Shown piece by piece: positions 50,228 through 63,201 of a stretch of DNA of 64,000 nt. The notes under the pieces are model-generated. The model searched no databases. It was not told where the DNA came from and was given only the letters and a program-made list of their open reading frames with translations. Position numbers and translations under genes: made by a program. Origin of the DNA: Bacillota bacterium (GTDB lineage Bacteria; Bacillota; Clostridia; Peptostreptococcales; Anaerovoracaceae); contig JAFRYI010000008.1 of assembly GCA_017437745.1 (NCBI GenBank), positions 62,001-126,000 of the forward strand, read 5' to 3'. How positions within the stretch are numbered: position 1 is the stretch's first letter; the number at the start of each line of letters is the position of its first letter.

Positions 50228-51403
50228 TCAGGATGCAGTTCTGCCCTTTTCCGAATGCCTTCCGCGGTAAACGGCGACACATACAAGAGCAGTAAGCGGT
50301 ATGGTAAGCAATATGGCAAGGCTTCCGATCAGAGCGTTGAGCAGTTCTACGATTATGCCTTCCGTATTGAGAAGTTCCAGCATGGAATTCGCGTACGATA
50401 TCTTCAGAAGGATCGTGCACAGGCTGCTGCCTATGTACGCCAGAACGAGGGTGTTGGCCATGGTGCCCATTACGTCCCGTCCGATGTTAAGACCGCTCCT
50501 GAAAAGATCTTTGTCGGTGATCTCCGGCGCGTGACGTTTTACCTCGAACAGCGAAGACGAAATGTCCATGGCGACGTCCATCACCGCGCCCATTGCGCCT
50601 ATGGTTATCATTGCGAATATGAGAGCGCGGAGGTTTATAGGAGTACCGTCCTCACCCATTACCTGCAGATAAACGGAGTGTTCGTCTATGAAACCCGTAA
50701 GGTGCATGATCCTGTCGAACAGGAACGACAGCAGACCGGCGGTAACGACTCCTGCTCCGCATCCGAGCATGGTGGCGACTGATTTAGCGGAAGTCCCGTT
50801 GGTAAGGATAAGCGTCATGATGATGGTGAAAACGCATATCAGGACCGTAAGTAGATAAACGTTGAAGCCGGCAAGGACTCCCGGAATGAATACGCAGAAG
50901 ACGGCAAGACATGTATATGCAAGGGAGATGATGGTATTGAGGCCCTTGATCCTGCCGAACAAAAGCAGCAGTACAAGGAACAGCAGGCCAAGAACAACTA
51001 CGTAGGAAAACCTGATGTAGTTACCGAATACCCAGTCGTCAGTGTCGTACATGTATCCGTAGTTGTACAGTACCACACGGTCGCCGACCTGTACGAACCG
51101 GTCGCCGATGTCCGTATATGAGTCGATCTGCTGGTAAGCTTGGACAAGTTTCCCTTTTTCCGGTCCTGACATCAGCCTTGCCTTGAAATACTGAGTCCTG
51201 GCGCTGAAATGTATGCCGTCCAGCGATTCTTCGACAAGCTCGCCGAGTTCCGTGACCTTTGCTTTCGCTGCGGTCTCGTTGTTGTCCAGTACGGATATCC
51301 TGGAACTGACGATGCGGTTGCCGGCAAATATCAGAACAGCTGACAGTATCACCGTCAGCGCCCATACTGCCGAAATAGTTTTTTTCTTTCTGGATGATCT
51401 CAT
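50228..51403 (-). CDS. YibE/F-like membrane protein
   Basis: YibE/F family integral membrane protein of 391 residues. N-terminal anchor (ISAVWALTVILSAVLIF), an outside domain of about 110 residues rich in beta strands (VGDRVVLYNYGYMYD), then about seven hydrophobic segments and a conserved cytoplasmic loop with DVAMDISSSL and GLNIGRDVMGTMANTL. Members have no firm function; some are proposed transporters. The frame is open to a TTG at 51436, but the ATG at 51403, 1 nt after the upstream stop, fits translational coupling. Confidence 0.82.
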   Translation of the reverse strand: MRSSRKKKTISAVWALTVILSAVLIFAGNRIVSSRISVLDNNETAAKAKVTELGELVEESLDGIHFSARTQYFKARLMSGPEKGKLVQAYQQIDSYTDIGDRFVQVGDRVVLYNYGYMYDTDDWVFGNYIRFSYVVVLGLLFLVLLLLFGRIKGLNTIISLAYTCLAVFCVFIPGVLAGFNVYLLTVLICVFTIIMTLILTNGTSAKSVATMLGCGAGVVTAGLLSFLFDRIMHLTGFIDEHSVYLQVMGEDGTPINLRALIFAMITIGAMGAVMDVAMDISSSLFEVKRHAPEITDKDLFRSGLNIGRDVMGTMANTLVLAYIGSSLCTILLKISYANSMLELLNTEGIIVELLNALIGSLAILLTIPLTALVCVAVYRGRHSEKGRTAS

Positions 51404-51404
51404 C

Positions 51405-52105
51405 TTATCTGTCGTAGTATCTGCATAGCGGGACAAGTTCTTCCCGGTCGTTGAAGGCGAAAATGTCTTTACGTGTTATCCGGCACTCTTCTACCGGCAC
51501 GTCTATATTATAATACTTGAACAGGCTTTGTAAAAGTTTTCCGGGATTGAGAGTCTCGTTGCTGGCGCATCTGAGCATCATTCCCGCTACGGCAGATCCG
51601 TCTTCGCAGCGTGCTACAGAAAGATCTTTTATAAAGTCCTTAACGTCCTTTTCGACGTCCTTTTTGGTCTTCTTATCCTTCTTGGTTATCGTGATGTGTT
51701 CCTGCGACAGAAAGCTTTCCGCGTCAGGCATGTCAGAATCGTTTTTAAGGCCGAAAACAGCCTCGTAGAGCGCGTAAGCGGTCTTGTTCGATAAATACTG
51801 CGACGTGCGCTCTATCTGTCTGCAATCGAAGAATCTAAGCCCTTCCGGCATCGCTTCGTTGAGGGTATCCATAAGCTTTACGGGATCGTGTACGGACATG
51901 GTATCGATCTCGAAATACTCGCTGTCGCTCTCGTAGCCAAGAGACAGAGGCTGCACGATGTTTACTAGTTCGTGCGGATTGTATCCGTTGGAGAAGCCAA
52001 CGTCTATTCGACCTTTTCTTACGGCGCGTTTAAACAGCCTGGCCAGATCCAGGTGCGATATGAAGCGCATGTTTCCCTTTTTATAGAATCTGAGAACGTA
52101 TCTGT

Positions 52106-52109
<4 letters not shown>
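51405..52109 (-). CDS. DUF2344 (TIGR03936-type radical-SAM-linked) protein
   Basis: A 234-residue DUF2344 protein that regularly follows the large B12-binding radical SAM protein of the next entry. Seen: RYVLRFYKKGNMRFISHLDLARLFKRA, GFSNGYNPHE, then PLSLGYESDSEYFEID. The frame is open to 52262, but the ATG at 52109 overlaps the upstream stop (ATGA) and gives the family N-terminus. Likely partner or substrate-binding subunit for that enzyme; the pathway is unknown, but linkage to RNase G and ribosomal genes in other genomes hints at RNA. Confidence 0.87.
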
Positions 52110-55539
<3,430 letters not shown>

Positions 55540-55560
55540 ATCTACACCTCCTGAGAACGA

Positions 55561-55920
55561 TCACTCTGCTGCTTCAGCTTCGGCTGTCTCCGCCTTCTTG
55601 CGGGGAGCCCTTACGGTTACGGACTTGATCTTAAGCTCGGTATAGGGCTGTCTGTGACCCTGCTTCTTCTTGCTGTCCTTCTTGGCCTTGTACTTGTAGA
55701 TGACTACCTTCTTGCCTTTGCCGTTCTCTACGGCCTCTGCCTTAACGCTGGCTCCGCTTACATACGGTGTTCCGATGAGCGTAGCTCCGTCCTTCTCTAC
55801 TACAAGGACTTCCTTGATGGTCACGGCCTTGCCGGGTTCAACGTCCAGCTTTTCTACTCTGATGACGTCGCCCTCTGTGACGCGGTACTGCTTACCGCCT
55901 GTTTCGATTACTGCGTACAT
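55561..55920 (-). CDS. rplU: 50S ribosomal protein L21
   Basis: Large-subunit protein binding 23S rRNA. The 119 residues start [18 protein letters not shown] and include [15 protein letters not shown], with a C-terminal Ala/Glu-rich tail a little longer than usual. The frame is open upstream to 55956, but the ATG at 55920 is the family start, behind AGGAGG. Followed by rpmA after 21 bp with no room for the usual prp (ysxB) gene. Confidence 0.97.
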   Translation of the reverse strand: MYAVIETGGKQYRVTEGDVIRVEKLDVEPGKAVTIKEVLVVEKDGATLIGTPYVSGASVKAEAVENGKGKKVVIYKYKAKKDSKKKQGHRQPYTELKIKSVTVRAPRKKAETAEAEAAE

Positions 55921-56004
55921 TAGTTTTTTATACCTCCTACTAACCCGTCTCGCCAATGCAGGTGGCTTTAAAGCACTTGAAAAATACCCGTTATGAGCGG
56001 CAAC
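55921..56004 (-). promoter_or_regulatory. 5' leader of rplU, candidate L21 autoregulatory leader
   Basis: About 84 nt between the predicted start of transcription and the rplU ATG. It contains a GCTTTAAAGC palindrome (55965-55974) and GGCGAGACGGG just before the ribosome binding site. Many Bacillota carry an L21 leader at this place. I cannot fold it with confidence, so this is a position-based suggestion. Confidence 0.3.
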
Positions 56005-56010
56005 AGAAGT

Positions 56011-56039
56011 AATTTAACATAGGAGTTGGGATATGTCAA
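56011..56039 (-). promoter_or_regulatory. Promoter of rplU-rpmA
   Basis: Minus strand: perfect TTGACA (-35, 56034-56039), 17-bp spacer, TAAATT (-10, 56011-56016). Lies in the recA-rplU gap. Confidence 0.7.
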
Positions 56040-56049
56040 ATGATTTTTA

Positions 56050-56085
56050 AGAAGATTTTTCTATTATTATAGAAATCAATCTTCT
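56050..56085 (-). terminator. AT-rich hairpin at the recA stop
   Basis: Minus strand: AGAAGATT with AATCTTCT, continued by TTTCTAT with ATAGAAA, 2-nt bulge and loop AATA. The 5' arm contains the recA stop codon. A proper T run is lacking, so termination may be weak; it may instead stabilise the recA message. Confidence 0.4.
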
Positions 56086-57158
56086 ATTATTACGCCGTCC
56101 GCGTCTACCCTCAGGCCTTCGGAATCGTCCTTAAGAGTATCGTCCTTTTTGGGAATGAATTTTTCCTTGATCTGAGCTTCCAGATCGTCCATGAGCTGCG
56201 GTCTGTCTTCCAGATACTGCTTGACGTTCTCCCTGCCCTGGCCGATCCTTTCGCCTTTGTAGGAATACCAAGCGCCGGACTTTTCGATGATTCCGGCCTG
56301 TACCGCGCAGTCCAGAATGTCTCCGGACCTGGAGATGCCCTTGCCGTACATGATGTCGAACTCCGTTACCTTGAACGGCGGCGCGACCTTGTTCTTTACT
56401 ACTTTAACCTTTGTGCGGTTGCCGATCACTGCTTCGCCCTGCTTGATGGACTCCACGCGTCTGACGTCCAGTCTTACGGAAGCGTAGAACTTAAGAGCCC
56501 TGCCGCCCGTGGTTGTCTCAGGATTGCCGAACATTACGCCTATCTTTTCCCTGAGCTGGTTTATGAATACGACCATGGTGCCGGTCTTGTTGGCGACTCC
56601 GGTGATCTTTCTGAGCGCCTGGGACATAAGCCTTGCCTGCGCGCCTACGTGGGAATCTCCCATGTCGCCTTCTATCTCGTTCTTGGGTACGAGAGCAGCA
56701 ACGGAGTCTATTACGACTACAGAAAGAGCGCCGCTGCGTATCAGCATCTCGCATATCTCCAGGGCGTCCTCACCTGTATCAGGCTGGGACACGAGAAGAT
56801 CGTCTATGTCTACTCCCAGAGCCTTGGCGTAGACGGGATCCAGAGCATGCTCCGCGTCTATGAAAGCAGCTCTGCCGCCCAGTTTCTGGGCCTCGGCTAT
56901 AACATGGAGCGCAAGTGTAGTCTTACCGGAGGATTCCGGTCCGTAGATCTCTATTATCCTTCCCTTGGGAAGACCGCCTATGCCGCACGCGATGTCCAGG
57001 CTTACGGAGCCTGTGGAAACAGCTTCGATGTCCAGTCTTGCGGACTCGTCGCCCAGCATCATGATGGAGCCTTTGCCGAACTTCTTGTCTATCTGAAGAA
57101 GAGCGGCTTCCAGCGCCTTGTTCTTTTCCGCGTTCTGATCGTTAGTTTTGATTGCCAT
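56076..57158 (-). CDS. recA: Recombinase RecA
   Basis: Strand-exchange ATPase and LexA coprotease. The 360 residues show Walker [36 protein letters not shown] and the acidic C-terminus. The frame is open to 57170, but that ATG would use up the GGAGG ribosome binding site; MAIKTN at 57158 is the start. It has its own promoter with a perfect LexA box just downstream of the -10. Order cinA-recA is that of most Bacillota. Confidence 0.98.
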   Translation of the reverse strand: MAIKTNDQNAEKNKALEAALLQIDKKFGKGSIMMLGDESARLDIEAVSTGSVSLDIACGIGGLPKGRIIEIYGPESSGKTTLALHVIAEAQKLGGRAAFIDAEHALDPVYAKALGVDIDDLLVSQPDTGEDALEICEMLIRSGALSVVVIDSVAALVPKNEIEGDMGDSHVGAQARLMSQALRKITGVANKTGTMVVFINQLREKIGVMFGNPETTTGGRALKFYASVRLDVRRVESIKQGEAVIGNRTKVKVVKNKVAPPFKVTEFDIMYGKGISRSGDILDCAVQAGIIEKSGAWYSYKGERIGQGRENVKQYLEDRPQLMDDLEAQIKEKFIPKKDDTLKDDSEGLRVDADGVIIED

Positions 57159-57177
57159 AAAGACCTCCATATATAAA

Positions 57178-57189
57178 GAACATTTGTTC
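57178..57189. promoter_or_regulatory. LexA (SOS) box of recA
   Basis: GAAC-ATTT-GTTC, perfect half-sites, 7 bp downstream of the -10 element and covering the expected transcription start. Confidence 0.9.
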
Positions 57190-57196
57190 TATGGCA

Positions 57197-57225
57197 AGAA
57201 TACCCTAAATCCGGCTAAAGGTCAA
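57197..57225 (-). promoter_or_regulatory. Promoter of recA
   Basis: Minus strand: TTGACC (-35, 57220-57225), 17-bp spacer, TATTCT (-10, 57197-57202). Independent of the ftsK-cinA transcript and under LexA control. Confidence 0.75.
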
Positions 57226-57261
57226 GCGTTTTATGAAAAAATGTTAGCATCCGGGCAAATT

Positions 57262-58500
57262 TCAGTCAATGCCGCGGAGCGCATTGTGTACCATTTTTAC
57301 CATCTGGTAGCACGCGAACTCCCGTATGTAGTTTCTGTTGTTTCTGCTTGCCCTGAATTCCTTTACCGTTACTTCCGAGCCGCTCATGAGTCCGACGAAG
57401 AACTGACCTACAGGTTTTCCTTCGTCCGCGTCCGGGCCGGCGTTACCGGTGACAGCGACGCAGATGCGGCAGCCGCTGTTAATACTTAATCCCCTCACCA
57501 TCTCCTCGGCTGTCTGAGGGCTTATCGCTCCGTATTTTTCCAGCGTCTCGGGCTTAACGTAAAGTTCGGACATCTTGGCTTCGTTGCTGTACGTAACGAT
57601 ACCTCTGGAGAACACTTTCGACGCGCCCGGGACGTCGGTTATCATCTTAGCGAACATGCCTCCGGTCATGGATTCGGCGCAGGCTATCTTTATGCCCTTT
57701 TCTTTGAGTTTCTCCATGACTATCTCCAGCAGATCCTTATTGTCTTCGCTGTAGATAAAGTCGCCGACGATGGCCCGGATCCTGACCATGCATTCTTCGA
57801 CAGCGTCCTGAGCCTCTTTTAGTGTCGGTCTTTTGGACGCGACGCGGAAAGTGCATTCGAACGGCTTTGCGTAAGTAGCGATCGTAGGATCGGTCTGACC
57901 GTCGATCAGGTCGATGAGCCTTGTCTCCAGGTCGGACTCCCCTATTCCGGTCGTTCTTATAATTTTATAGAAAAGATATCCGTCTTCGTGCGCGCTGAGA
58001 CGCGGCGCAACGTGATCGTCGAACATCGGGACGTTTTCCCTGGGCGGCCCGGGAAGAACGTAAATGTGCCGCTTGCCGTCGGTCAGATAAAAGCCGGGCG
58101 CGGTACCGTTGGGATTAGGCAGTATCTCGCTGCCTTCCGGAAACCACGCCTGCTTAACGTTGTTCTGAGCCATTACACGTCCCTGGGACTCGAACCAGTT
58201 TCTGATGATCTCGAGTTCCTCCGGATGTTCTTGCAGTTTTCTTCCGAAGAATTCCGAAATGGTCTCTTTTGTAAGATCGTCCTCCGTGGGGCCGAGGCCT
58301 CCAGTGGAAATCACGATGTCGCAGTCCTCGTAGGCCTGCCCGAGAGCCTTAAGAAGCCTTCCTCTGTTGTCTCCGACAGTTACGTGGCGAAGAACGTCTA
58401 CGCCCAATTCGTTAAGACGGCGGGACAAAAAGACAGCGTTCGTATTGACTATGCTTCCGAAAAGTATCTCTGTTCCAATTGTGAGTATGGTTGCTTTCAT
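57262..58500 (-). CDS. cinA: CinA: nicotinamide-nucleotide amidohydrolase/ADP-ribose pyrophosphatase-like protein
   Basis: Two-domain protein of 412 residues. The N-terminal MoCF-like domain (ILTIGTEILFGSIVNTN, STGGLGPTEDDLTKE) and the C-terminal amidohydrolase domain (IACAESMTGGMFA, GIVTYSNEAK, VAVTGNAGPD) are complete. The C-domain deamidates nicotinamide mononucleotide in pyridine nucleotide recycling. Competence linkage in streptococci is known, but the present context is only the standard pgsA-cinA-recA order. GGGAAAG precedes the ATG. Confidence 0.95.
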   Translation of the reverse strand: MKATILTIGTEILFGSIVNTNAVFLSRRLNELGVDVLRHVTVGDNRGRLLKALGQAYEDCDIVISTGGLGPTEDDLTKETISEFFGRKLQEHPEELEIIRNWFESQGRVMAQNNVKQAWFPEGSEILPNPNGTAPGFYLTDGKRHIYVLPGPPRENVPMFDDHVAPRLSAHEDGYLFYKIIRTTGIGESDLETRLIDLIDGQTDPTIATYAKPFECTFRVASKRPTLKEAQDAVEECMVRIRAIVGDFIYSEDNKDLLEIVMEKLKEKGIKIACAESMTGGMFAKMITDVPGASKVFSRGIVTYSNEAKMSELYVKPETLEKYGAISPQTAEEMVRGLSINSGCRICVAVTGNAGPDADEGKPVGQFFVGLMSGSEVTVKEFRASRNNRNYIREFACYQMVKMVHNALRGID

Positions 58501-58509
58501 GATCTTTCC

Positions 58510-59031
58510 CTACATGGAGAAAACGTTCTTATTCTTTATGATGTATTCCGCGCCGGATACTATCGTCATCACAAGCGATGCCCACAGGAGCACTTTTCCT
58601 ATGATGTCGAGCGCCTTGCCGTAAGGCTGGAGCAGAAGGAAGATGACGGCGAACATCTGCAGAACGGTCTTGATCTTGCCTGTCATCCCTGCCGCTACGA
58701 CAGTGCCCTGAGAAGCAGCCACTGTACGCATTCCGGAGACAGCGAACTCTCTTGCAAGGATTATTATGAGCATCCAGCCGGGCATTATTCCTTTGTCTAT
58801 AAACATGCAGAAAGCCGCGTAGACAAGAACTTTGTCCGCCAGGGGGTCCATTATCTTGCCGAAGTTGGTGATCAGGTTGTTCTTCCTGGCGATCTTTCCG
58901 TCGAAATAATCGGTGATCGAAGCTGCGATGAAGATTATCAGAGCCGGTATGTTCAGCCCCAGCGCGTACAGAACGACGAAAATCGGTACGCAGATCACCC
59001 TTGCGATCGTAAGTTTATTCGGAAGATTCAT
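58510..59031 (-). CDS. pgsA: CDP-diacylglycerol-glycerol-3-phosphate 3-phosphatidyltransferase
   Basis: Membrane enzyme making phosphatidylglycerol phosphate, precursor of phosphatidylglycerol and cardiolipin. The 173 residues have the full CDP-alcohol phosphotransferase motif, D-x2-DG-x2-AR-x8-G-x3-D-x3-D, seen as DYFDGKIAR followed by GKIMDPLAD. Several hydrophobic segments. Lies 2 bp after rimO and before cinA, the standard order. Confidence 0.95.
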   Translation of the reverse strand: MNLPNKLTIARVICVPIFVVLYALGLNIPALIIFIAASITDYFDGKIARKNNLITNFGKIMDPLADKVLVYAAFCMFIDKGIMPGWMLIIILAREFAVSGMRTVAASQGTVVAAGMTGKIKTVLQMFAVIFLLLQPYGKALDIIGKVLLWASLVMTIVSGAEYIIKNKNVFSM

Positions 59032-59033
59032 GA

Positions 59034-60353
59034 CTATAGCTCCTCTCCTGTAAGATCGTAATCGAAAGCGTCTGTTATAACGACTTTGACGAAGGATCCG
59101 GGAACCGTCCCGGGCTTTCCGGCAAATATGACGCTGTTGTCTATGTCGGGCGCGTCCATGTAAGTCCTGCCGATGCAGGTACCGTCCTCTTCGATCTCTT
59201 CTACGAGGACATCCATTACGCGGCCTATTAGCATAGTATTGTTTTCCAGGGATATGCGCTGCTGGAGAGTCATAACGCGGTCCAGGCGCCTTTGTTTTAC
59301 GTCTGATCTGACCTGTCCGGGAAGTCCTGCCGCCTTAGTTCCCTCTTCGCGGGAATACGCGAAAGCTCCAAGCCGTTCGAAGCGCATGTCTTCGATGAAA
59401 TCCAGAAGCTCTTCGAACTGCGGCACCCTCTCTCCGGGAAAACCGGTAATGAGAGTTGTCCGTATCACTATATCCGGAATGTGTTTACGTAATTTTGTTA
59501 CTGTTCCAACAATCGAATCATGGGAGGACTTGCGGTCCATGGCCTTAAGAATATCGTCGGAACAGTGCTGGATGGGTATGTCTATGTATTTGCAGATCTT
59601 ATCGTTGTTCTTTATCTCTTCGATAAGCCCGTCTGTTATCTCATCCTCGTAGCAGTACATCAGACGGATCCACTTTATGCCTTCTATAACGCTCAGTTTC
59701 CTGAGAAGCTGCGGCAGAGCGTCCGTCTTGCCGAAGTCGCGTCCGTAGCAGGTAACGTCCTGGGCTATGATCACAAGCTCCCTGCAGCCTTCCGCGGCGA
59801 GTTCCCTGGCTTCTTTAAGGATGTCCTCTTCCCTTCTGCTCCTGTATCTGCCTCGTATGAACGGTATTATGCAGTAACTGCAGATGTTCGAGCAGCCTTC
59901 GGCGATCTTAAGGGATCTTGACCAGGGCCTGGTAAGGAGCATTCTGCTGCCAAGTTCCTTATAGACCTTTCCGCACGCGCCTGCGTGAACTTTATCCTTT
60001 TCGGTTCCGAGAACTATTCCGGGAAGCTTGTCATAATCGTTTACTCCAAGGATGAAATCCGCTTCCGGAAGGCTCTTCTTCAATTCTTCCGCGTATCTCT
60101 GGGTAAGACAGCCGCTTACGATAAGCGTCTTCTTTCCTCCTGACGCCTCTTTTACGGCGTTGAGTTCGAAGACTGCTTCTATGGACTGCTTCTTTGCGTC
60201 TCCTATGAAGCCGCAGGTATTGACCATAAGTACGTCCGCTTCTTCGGGATCGTCGATTACAGAGCAGCCCGCATCTGAAAGAAGACGGGCTGCATTTTCT
60301 GAATCTACTGTATTCTTTTCACATCCGAGCGTGCGGATATAGACTTTCTTCAA
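59034..60353 (-). CDS. rimO: Ribosomal protein S12 methylthiotransferase RimO
   Basis: Radical SAM enzyme adding a methylthio group to the conserved Asp of S12. The 439 residues have an N-terminal UPF0004 domain (RTLGCEKNTVDSE), the radical SAM motif CSNICSYC (CxxxCxxC) and a C-terminal TRAM domain. Starts with TTG in a TTGA overlap with the ftsK stop behind GGAGAT. In this locus (ftsK-rimO-pgsA) RimO rather than MiaB is expected. Confidence 0.94.
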   Translation of the reverse strand: MKKVYIRTLGCEKNTVDSENAARLLSDAGCSVIDDPEEADVLMVNTCGFIGDAKKQSIEAVFELNAVKEASGGKKTLIVSGCLTQRYAEELKKSLPEADFILGVNDYDKLPGIVLGTEKDKVHAGACGKVYKELGSRMLLTRPWSRSLKIAEGCSNICSYCIIPFIRGRYRSRREEDILKEARELAAEGCRELVIIAQDVTCYGRDFGKTDALPQLLRKLSVIEGIKWIRLMYCYEDEITDGLIEEIKNNDKICKYIDIPIQHCSDDILKAMDRKSSHDSIVGTVTKLRKHIPDIVIRTTLITGFPGERVPQFEELLDFIEDMRFERLGAFAYSREEGTKAAGLPGQVRSDVKQRRLDRVMTLQQRISLENNTMLIGRVMDVLVEEIEEDGTCIGRTYMDAPDIDNSVIFAGKPGTVPGSFVKVVITDAFDYDLTGEEL

Positions 60354-62998
60354 AACTGGATCTCCTCCGGAACACCGGAACCGGCCGCCTGTTCTTCCAG
60401 GCTCTGGAACTCGGCAAGCGTCATGTTTACCTTCCTGGGCCTTGCGCCGTCCGCGGGACCGACTATTCCCCGCTCTTCCATTAGCTCGACAAGCCTTGCG
60501 GCGCGGTTATAACCTATGCGGAACCTGCGCTGGAGCATGGATACGGAACATTGCTCGGCCCTTACGACTGTCTCGATGGCGTCTTTCAGAAGCTCGTCCT
60601 CGCCGTCCTCCTCTGAATTGGAACCCGCGGCTATGCCGGCGTTGTTCATGGCGTGCAGTACGTCTTCGTTGTAATTAGCCATCGTAAACTGCGACTTGAC
60701 GAAGTCTATGACGTTTCTGACCTCGTTGTCCGAGATGAAGCATCCCTGGACTCTCAGCGGTTTGCTTATGCTCTGCGGTCCGTATAGCATATCGCCTTTA
60801 CCGAGCAGGTTCTCCGCTCCGCCTACGTCCAGAATTACACGGGAGTCTGTCTGCGAAGATACGGCGAACGCTATCCTGGACGGAATGTTCGCTTTGATGA
60901 CGCCGGTAATGACGTCCGTTGAAGGTCTCTGAGTGGCAACGATCAGATGCATTCCGGCCGCCCTCGCCTTCTGGGCTATGCGGCAGATTGAATCTTCAAC
61001 GGTATTCTTGGCTGTCATGATAAGCTCTGCCAGCTCGTCAATTATTATTACGATCTGCGGAAGCACCTTGTCTTCCTCGCCGTTGGCGCTTACGGATTCG
61101 TTGTAGGACTGAAGATCCCTTACGCCTTCAGCGGCGAACTTGTTGTAGCGGTCGTTCATTTCGGAAACGGCCCAGCCCAGCGCAGCCGAAGCTTTTGCGG
61201 CGTCGGTGACGACAGGAATCATAAGATGCGGAAGACCGTTGTATATGCTGAGCTCTACGACCTTCGGGTCGATGAGTATCAGCTTGACTTCCTCCGGAGT
61301 CGCCTTGTAGAGAAGGCTTATTATCATGCTGTTTATGCAGACGGACTTACCGGAGCCTGTGGAGCCTGCTACAAGCAGATGCGGCATTGACTTAAGATCC
61401 GCTACTATGGCGTCTCCGCCTATGCTTCTGCCTATGGCAACGCTGATCTTGGACTTGCTCTTCCTGAACTCGTTGGATTCTATTATCTCTCTGAGCGTAA
61501 CGGTGGAGATGGTGTCGTTGGACACTTCTATACCTACGGCTGCTTTCCCCGGAATCGGCGCTTCTATTCTTAAACTCTTTGCGCGCAGATTCAGCGCCAG
61601 GTCGTCGTGCAGCGAAGCGATCTTCGATACCTTTACACCTGTAGCCGGCTGCACCTCGAACCTGGTTACTGCCGGTCCCTTTATGACGTCGACGACGCTT
61701 GCGGATACGCCGAAACTGTGAAGCGTTTCTTCCAGAAGCGCGGCCTGATCCTGCATGTTGGTACCGCCGGAGGTGCCTTTGAGTCCGGAGGGCTTGTTAA
61801 GAAGGTCGAGCGGCGGGAACGTATAGTTTCCGGAAGTCTTTTTATCTTCGGTCCTGTCTTTTTCCTCGGTTTTGGAAACAGGCGCTTTTTTCTCGGGCTC
61901 CGCGGCCTTGGCAGGCTTGACCGGAGCGGTCTCCTGTGGAATGTCCCTTGAGGAAACGTTGGTCTTAGGAGAACCCTTCGAGAACAGATCGTCGTCCATC
62001 ACCATGTTCAGAACGTTCTGCTGATTATCCGTGACGCCCTCGAATATCACTCTGGTCTTCGGGGACTTAAGCCCTATGTCTTCCGGAGTGAACGTGGTAG
62101 TGCTGCCTTCGGGAGGCGGCGGAAGCTCGGATTCGATCTCCGGCTCTTCGACAGGCCTCATATCGAACTGGGTTATCGAATTCATATCCAGTTTAGGCAG
62201 AGAATCGGTATCGACTTTCTGCTGGACTTCTCTCTGTACAGGCTTGGAAACGATGGAAGTAAGAGCAGCTGCGGCTCTTGCCTTTTCCTGCTTCTCCTGT
62301 TCTTTTCTTTCCTCTTCTTTTATTTTCGCTACTTCAGCGTCGCGCTGCCTTTCGATCTCCTCAAGCTCTTCGCGCTCGGCTCTGGCTTCTTCCCTAGCTT
62401 GCTTGCGGGCCTTCGCGTGGAGCCTGGCGTTGTCGACGAGGGTCGACAGCGGAGTGTTGAGTATGAACATCAGGCATATAATAATGCCTATGGCGCTTAC
62501 AAGATAAAGGCCCATCTCGCCGATAAGGTTCTTAAGGAATCCGCCGGCGTATACTCCGACGATGCCTCCGCCTTCCGTACCCATTGCGTATATGTCTTTG
62601 ATGGACATGCCGAAGTCGTACGAGGCCGCGCCTTTGAGCGGCGGCTTGAAGTTGGCGATGAAGCACGTAAGCAGCACGAAAAGAACGATAGCCGCTATCA
62701 GCGAACCTATCGTAACAAGCGATGTCTTGCGCGCGAATACCAGTACCCCGTAGACTATGAGGAAGAACGGCAGTATGTAAGCGACCCATCCCAGAAGGCC
62801 GCCCAGGAACGTCTTGACAGCGACGCCGACGGCGCCGGTCGTTCCCGTAAGAAGGCTGAATACCAGGAAAAGACCGAGCGCGATTATGACTATCGCGATT
62901 ATCTCGTCCTTTATCCTTTTCTTGCGCCTTAACGCTTCAGCCTTTTCTTCCCTGATCTTTTTTTCTCTCTCTTTTTCCGCTTTTGTCTGCCTTGGCAT
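60350..62998 (-). CDS. ftsK: DNA translocase FtsK/SpoIIIE
   Basis: Septum-associated DNA pump that clears chromosomes from the division plane and can activate Xer recombination. The 882 residues have a basic N-terminus, about four membrane helices (residues 30-190), a charged linker (200-400), the RecA-like motor with Walker A GSTGSGKSV and LILIDPKVVELSIYN, and a C-terminal gamma winged-helix domain (VSMLQRRFRIGYNRAARLV) that reads oriented DNA motifs. AAGGAGG before the ATG. First gene of ftsK-rimO-pgsA-cinA. Vegetative FtsK versus sporulation SpoIIIE cannot be decided from this window. Confidence 0.95.
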   Translation of the reverse strand: MPRQTKAEKEREKKIREEKAEALRRKKRIKDEIIAIVIIALGLFLVFSLLTGTTGAVGVAVKTFLGGLLGWVAYILPFFLIVYGVLVFARKTSLVTIGSLIAAIVLFVLLTCFIANFKPPLKGAASYDFGMSIKDIYAMGTEGGGIVGVYAGGFLKNLIGEMGLYLVSAIGIIICLMFILNTPLSTLVDNARLHAKARKQAREEARAEREELEEIERQRDAEVAKIKEEERKEQEKQEKARAAAALTSIVSKPVQREVQQKVDTDSLPKLDMNSITQFDMRPVEEPEIESELPPPPEGSTTTFTPEDIGLKSPKTRVIFEGVTDNQQNVLNMVMDDDLFSKGSPKTNVSSRDIPQETAPVKPAKAAEPEKKAPVSKTEEKDRTEDKKTSGNYTFPPLDLLNKPSGLKGTSGGTNMQDQAALLEETLHSFGVSASVVDVIKGPAVTRFEVQPATGVKVSKIASLHDDLALNLRAKSLRIEAPIPGKAAVGIEVSNDTISTVTLREIIESNEFRKSKSKISVAIGRSIGGDAIVADLKSMPHLLVAGSTGSGKSVCINSMIISLLYKATPEEVKLILIDPKVVELSIYNGLPHLMIPVVTDAAKASAALGWAVSEMNDRYNKFAAEGVRDLQSYNESVSANGEEDKVLPQIVIIIDELAELIMTAKNTVEDSICRIAQKARAAGMHLIVATQRPSTDVITGVIKANIPSRIAFAVSSQTDSRVILDVGGAENLLGKGDMLYGPQSISKPLRVQGCFISDNEVRNVIDFVKSQFTMANYNEDVLHAMNNAGIAAGSNSEEDGEDELLKDAIETVVRAEQCSVSMLQRRFRIGYNRAARLVELMEERGIVGPADGARPRKVNMTLAEFQSLEEQAAGSGVPEEIQF

Positions 62999-63023
62999 AG
63001 CTGCCTCCTTTTGATATCAAGTT

Positions 63024-63032
63024 ATTATATCA
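63024..63032 (-). promoter_or_regulatory. Extended -10 promoter of the ftsK operon
   Basis: Minus strand: TGA-TATAAT (-10 at 63024-63029). The leader is about 20 nt and contains AAAGGAGG before the ftsK ATG. A -35 is not obvious. Confidence 0.6.
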
Positions 63033-63162
63033 TATATATTTTTAGGAATAAACAGAAGTTTATGACGGCCATTGAATCGCAACGTTTCGGATTCGTTAAA
63101 GAGTAAACGAACAAAATGCCGGATTTTCGTTAAAACATATAACACTTTGGTATGATTTTGTG

Positions 63163-63168
63163 TATAAT
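63163..63168 (+). promoter_or_regulatory. -10 element of asd
   Basis: TATAAT at 63163-63168, preceded by TGTG. No good -35 at 16-18 bp. The transcript would start near 63175 and contain AAAGGAG upstream of the asd ATG at 63202. No lysine riboswitch is seen in the short leader. Confidence 0.5.
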
Positions 63169-63201
63169 AGCAACAAAAAGTTTGTAAAGGAGATAAATGA
63201 A

